DNA of 64,000 nucleotides from Fimbriimonadales bacterium (GTDB lineage: Bacteria > Armatimonadota > Fimbriimonadia > Fimbriimonadales > ATM1). Positions 62,748 to 64,000 of the stretch are shown here, one piece after another (the first letter of the stretch is position 1; the number at the start of each line of letters is the position of its first letter). Below the pieces are notes generated by a model. It did no database searches, was not told the origin of the DNA, and saw only the letters and a list, made by a program, of their open reading frames with translations. Where the stretch lies: NCBI GenBank assembly GCA_035559795.1, contig DATMAR010000007.1, positions 202,563-266,562 of the forward strand, read 5' to 3'. A program made the translations under genes and the position numbers.

Positions 62748-63035
62748 ATGCCAGATCGACCCATCACCATCAATCTGTTCCGCGACTATTGCGAGGACGG
62801 CCCTTGGCTTTCGGTGTGGCACGGCGTTGACCGGCTCGACGTGCGGGAAGACGGCTCTCTGTCGGAAGAGGCCACAAGCCGCATGAGGCTGGCCGTGGAG
62901 ATCGAGAGAGAACTGCGCCAGGGGTTTGTTGCCCGAGCCCGGCTCAATTATGGCGAGGCAGTTAAGACCATCCGCAGCGCTACGCTCGACTACGGCGTGC
63001 CGATCGAGATATTGGACCGCTGCATCGAGCGCTGA
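62748..63035 (+). CDS. Hypothetical protein in the foreign block
   Basis: 95 residues from the ATG at 62748 (GTG two codons upstream is an alternative). It begins PDRPITINLFRDYCEDGPWL and has a helical middle. No signal or membrane segment. GC-rich codons match the flanking PspC and TamB genes and not the main genome. Function unknown. Confidence 0.55.
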   Translation: MPDRPITINLFRDYCEDGPWLSVWHGVDRLDVREDGSLSEEATSRMRLAVEIERELRQGFVARARLNYGEAVKTIRSATLDYGVPIEILDRCIER

Positions 63036-63061
63036 GCCGGCGCGCCCACCGGTGGCGGGAA

Positions 63062-63481
63062 ATGAAGCGGCTATATCGTTCGCCTGAAGAGAAGAAAATC
63101 GCGGGGGTATGCAGCGGGTTGGGTGAATACTTCGATGTGGACCCGGTTTTCTTCCGGGTAGGGTTTGTCGTGCTTGTGTTTGCGGGTGGAACCGGCGTGA
63201 TTGCCTATCTCGCGATGGCGTTCCTGGTGCCGATCAAAGGCCGCGACCTGTCCCCTGTCAGGGCACCGAGACTGCATCTTTCAAGATCGGATCGCAAGAT
63301 CGCCGGCGTGTGCGGCGGGCTCGGAGAGCATCTCGACATCGATCCCGTCTTTCTCAGGGTTCTATTCGTTGTCCTCGCATTCATGGCCGGCCTCGGAATC
63401 ATCCTGTACCTCGTTCTGTGGCTGGCATTGCCCTCGGAAGAGCCGCAAGAATTCCGTCCCGGCCAGCGTGATGGCGGCTAG
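63062..63481 (+). CDS. Tandem PspC domain membrane protein
   Basis: 139 residues. Two PspC repeats are present: KRLYRSPEEKKIAGVCSGLGEYFDVDPVFFRVGFVVLVF and LHLSRSDRKIAGVCGGLGEHLDIDPVFLRVLFVVLAF. Each has an amphipathic start and a membrane helix. PspC family proteins act in phage-shock type envelope stress responses, and a tandem pair in one chain is less usual. GGCGGGAA precedes the ATG. It is a high-GC gene unlike the upstream genome. Confidence 0.88.
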   Translation: MKRLYRSPEEKKIAGVCSGLGEYFDVDPVFFRVGFVVLVFAGGTGVIAYLAMAFLVPIKGRDLSPVRAPRLHLSRSDRKIAGVCGGLGEHLDIDPVFLRVLFVVLAFMAGLGIILYLVLWLALPSEEPQEFRPGQRDGG

Positions 63482-63558
63482 CCCCGCGGAAGTTGGGCTG
63501 GCGTCTTGTAAGACATTTGATCTCTACGCGGGTAGGCGCTTTGGCCGGAGCGCGTTCA

Positions 63559-64000
63559 TCAGTCGAAGGAGTAGCGGTAGAAAATGCCCACACCGCTCGT
63601 GTCGCCGGTCTGGGCGCGCAACAGCACGCGCTTGGTGAGATCGAACTCGAGCTTGAGGATGCTCGCCGCGGCCCCCAGGCTCTGATCGAACCCGACGTAG
63701 ATACGATCGGCGATGCGTTTACCCACTGTCATGAATTGCTGCTCGGTTCCGAAGCCACGAACGCCCAGCGTGTCCAGCCCGAAGCGTTGCGCGAGGGTCG
63801 GACCTCCATCTCCACCGAGCAAAGAGTGGGCGGCGAGCGGCAACATCGCAAGATCACCGCGCGAAGCGTCCCCCGTGCCGTGCCCGAGCACGAGCCACGA
63901 GATCGCTTCGCTCTCCGGCACGGGCGGCTCCGAGACGATGCGCGCGAAAGGCGAGCGCAGCGTGCCGGTCACGGCCACGCCGGCTTCCACGGCCTGCCTC
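63559..64000 (-). CDS. tamB: TamB C-terminal domain, translocation and assembly module (5' part outside window)
   Basis: About 147 C-terminal residues, frame open to the right edge. VTGTLRSPFARIVSEPPVPESEAISWLVLGHG and TVGKRIADRIYVGFDQSLGAAASILKLEFDLTKRVLLRAQTGDTSGVGIFYRYSFD match the TamB (DUF490) C-terminus, which contacts the TamA/BAM barrel in the outer membrane. This is a proteobacterial gene type with high GC, consistent with the foreign origin of the final 1.7 kb. Confidence 0.88.
   Translation of the reverse strand, partial: RQAVEAGVAVTGTLRSPFARIVSEPPVPESEAISWLVLGHGTGDASRGDLAMLPLAAHSLLGGDGGPTLAQRFGLDTLGVRGFGTEQQFMTVGKRIADRIYVGFDQSLGAAASILKLEFDLTKRVLLRAQTGDTSGVGIFYRYSFD

Noticed and set aside
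1..64000. CRISPR array, insertion sequence, prophage or rRNA operon
   Set aside because: No direct-repeat array with spacers, transposase, phage structural gene or rRNA signature was seen. XerD is a standard chromosomal type.

Overview
The first ~62.25 kb is one moderate-GC bacterial chromosome segment. It most resembles an Armatimonadota (Fimbriimonadia-like) genome. This is inferred from two adjacent pseudopilin-like proteins with the [22 protein letters not shown] head and H-X9-DG tail, from a two-membrane envelope (porin, other predicted beta-barrel protein, Tat-exported oxidoreductase), and from overall gene style. No rRNA or other decisive marker is present, so the phylum call is moderate. 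The last ~1.7 kb, beyond a tRNA-Lys gene, has clearly higher GC and proteobacterial-type genes (tandem PspC, TamB C-terminus). It is probably a chimeric assembly join, less likely an island.

Layout. 1-3.1 kb: parAB and two paralogous pseudopilins, all on the minus strand. 3.3-13 kb: hisS, a DUF4139-like protein, a CDF metal transporter, and an AddB-like/UvrD-like recombination pair in which neither protein shows a recognisable nuclease active site. 13-25.6 kb: a barrel-like protein, plsC, tyrS, a 500-bp repeat-rich gap, a secreted DUF4838 protein, a methyltransferase and ROK kinase pair, queG, a penicillin acylase and an MFS transporter. 25.8-27.4 kb: tRNA-Ala(CGC), then a fluoride riboswitch in front of a CPA-type antiporter. 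27.4-36.3 kb: a porin and a six-gene, end-to-end overlapping operon for a Tat-exported type II DMSO-reductase-family molybdoenzyme. An FNR-like inverted repeat lies where a class II activator would bind. 36.3-45.5 kb: xerC/D, fused secDF, small genes, hslV, a sensor kinase, gpmA and uvrB. 45.5-62.2 kb: an amidohydrolase, leuC, two glycosyltransferases, HIT, mtaB, a GAF sensor kinase, a PhyH dioxygenase, Ppx/GppA, rplU-rpmA, met(B/C)-hom, molybdenum cofactor genes moaC and mog, tatD and tRNA-Lys(CTT).

Genome-wide features visible here. First, runs of G or C of length seven or eight are far commoner than runs of five or six, usually at Gly-Gly or Pro-Pro codons whose neighbouring codons also supply a G or C. 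Second, many starts have no Shine-Dalgarno sequence but carry a TANNNT box 6-8 nt upstream, which suggests leaderless transcription, including back-to-back pairs. Third, REP-like palindromes with a GTAGGAG head recur between genes, and one supplies the last codons and stop of a histidine kinase.

The molybdoenzyme operon, its likely oxygen- or redox-responsive promoter, and the nearby moaC-mog genes suggest an anaerobic or microaerobic redox metabolism whose substrate cannot be read from sequence alone.
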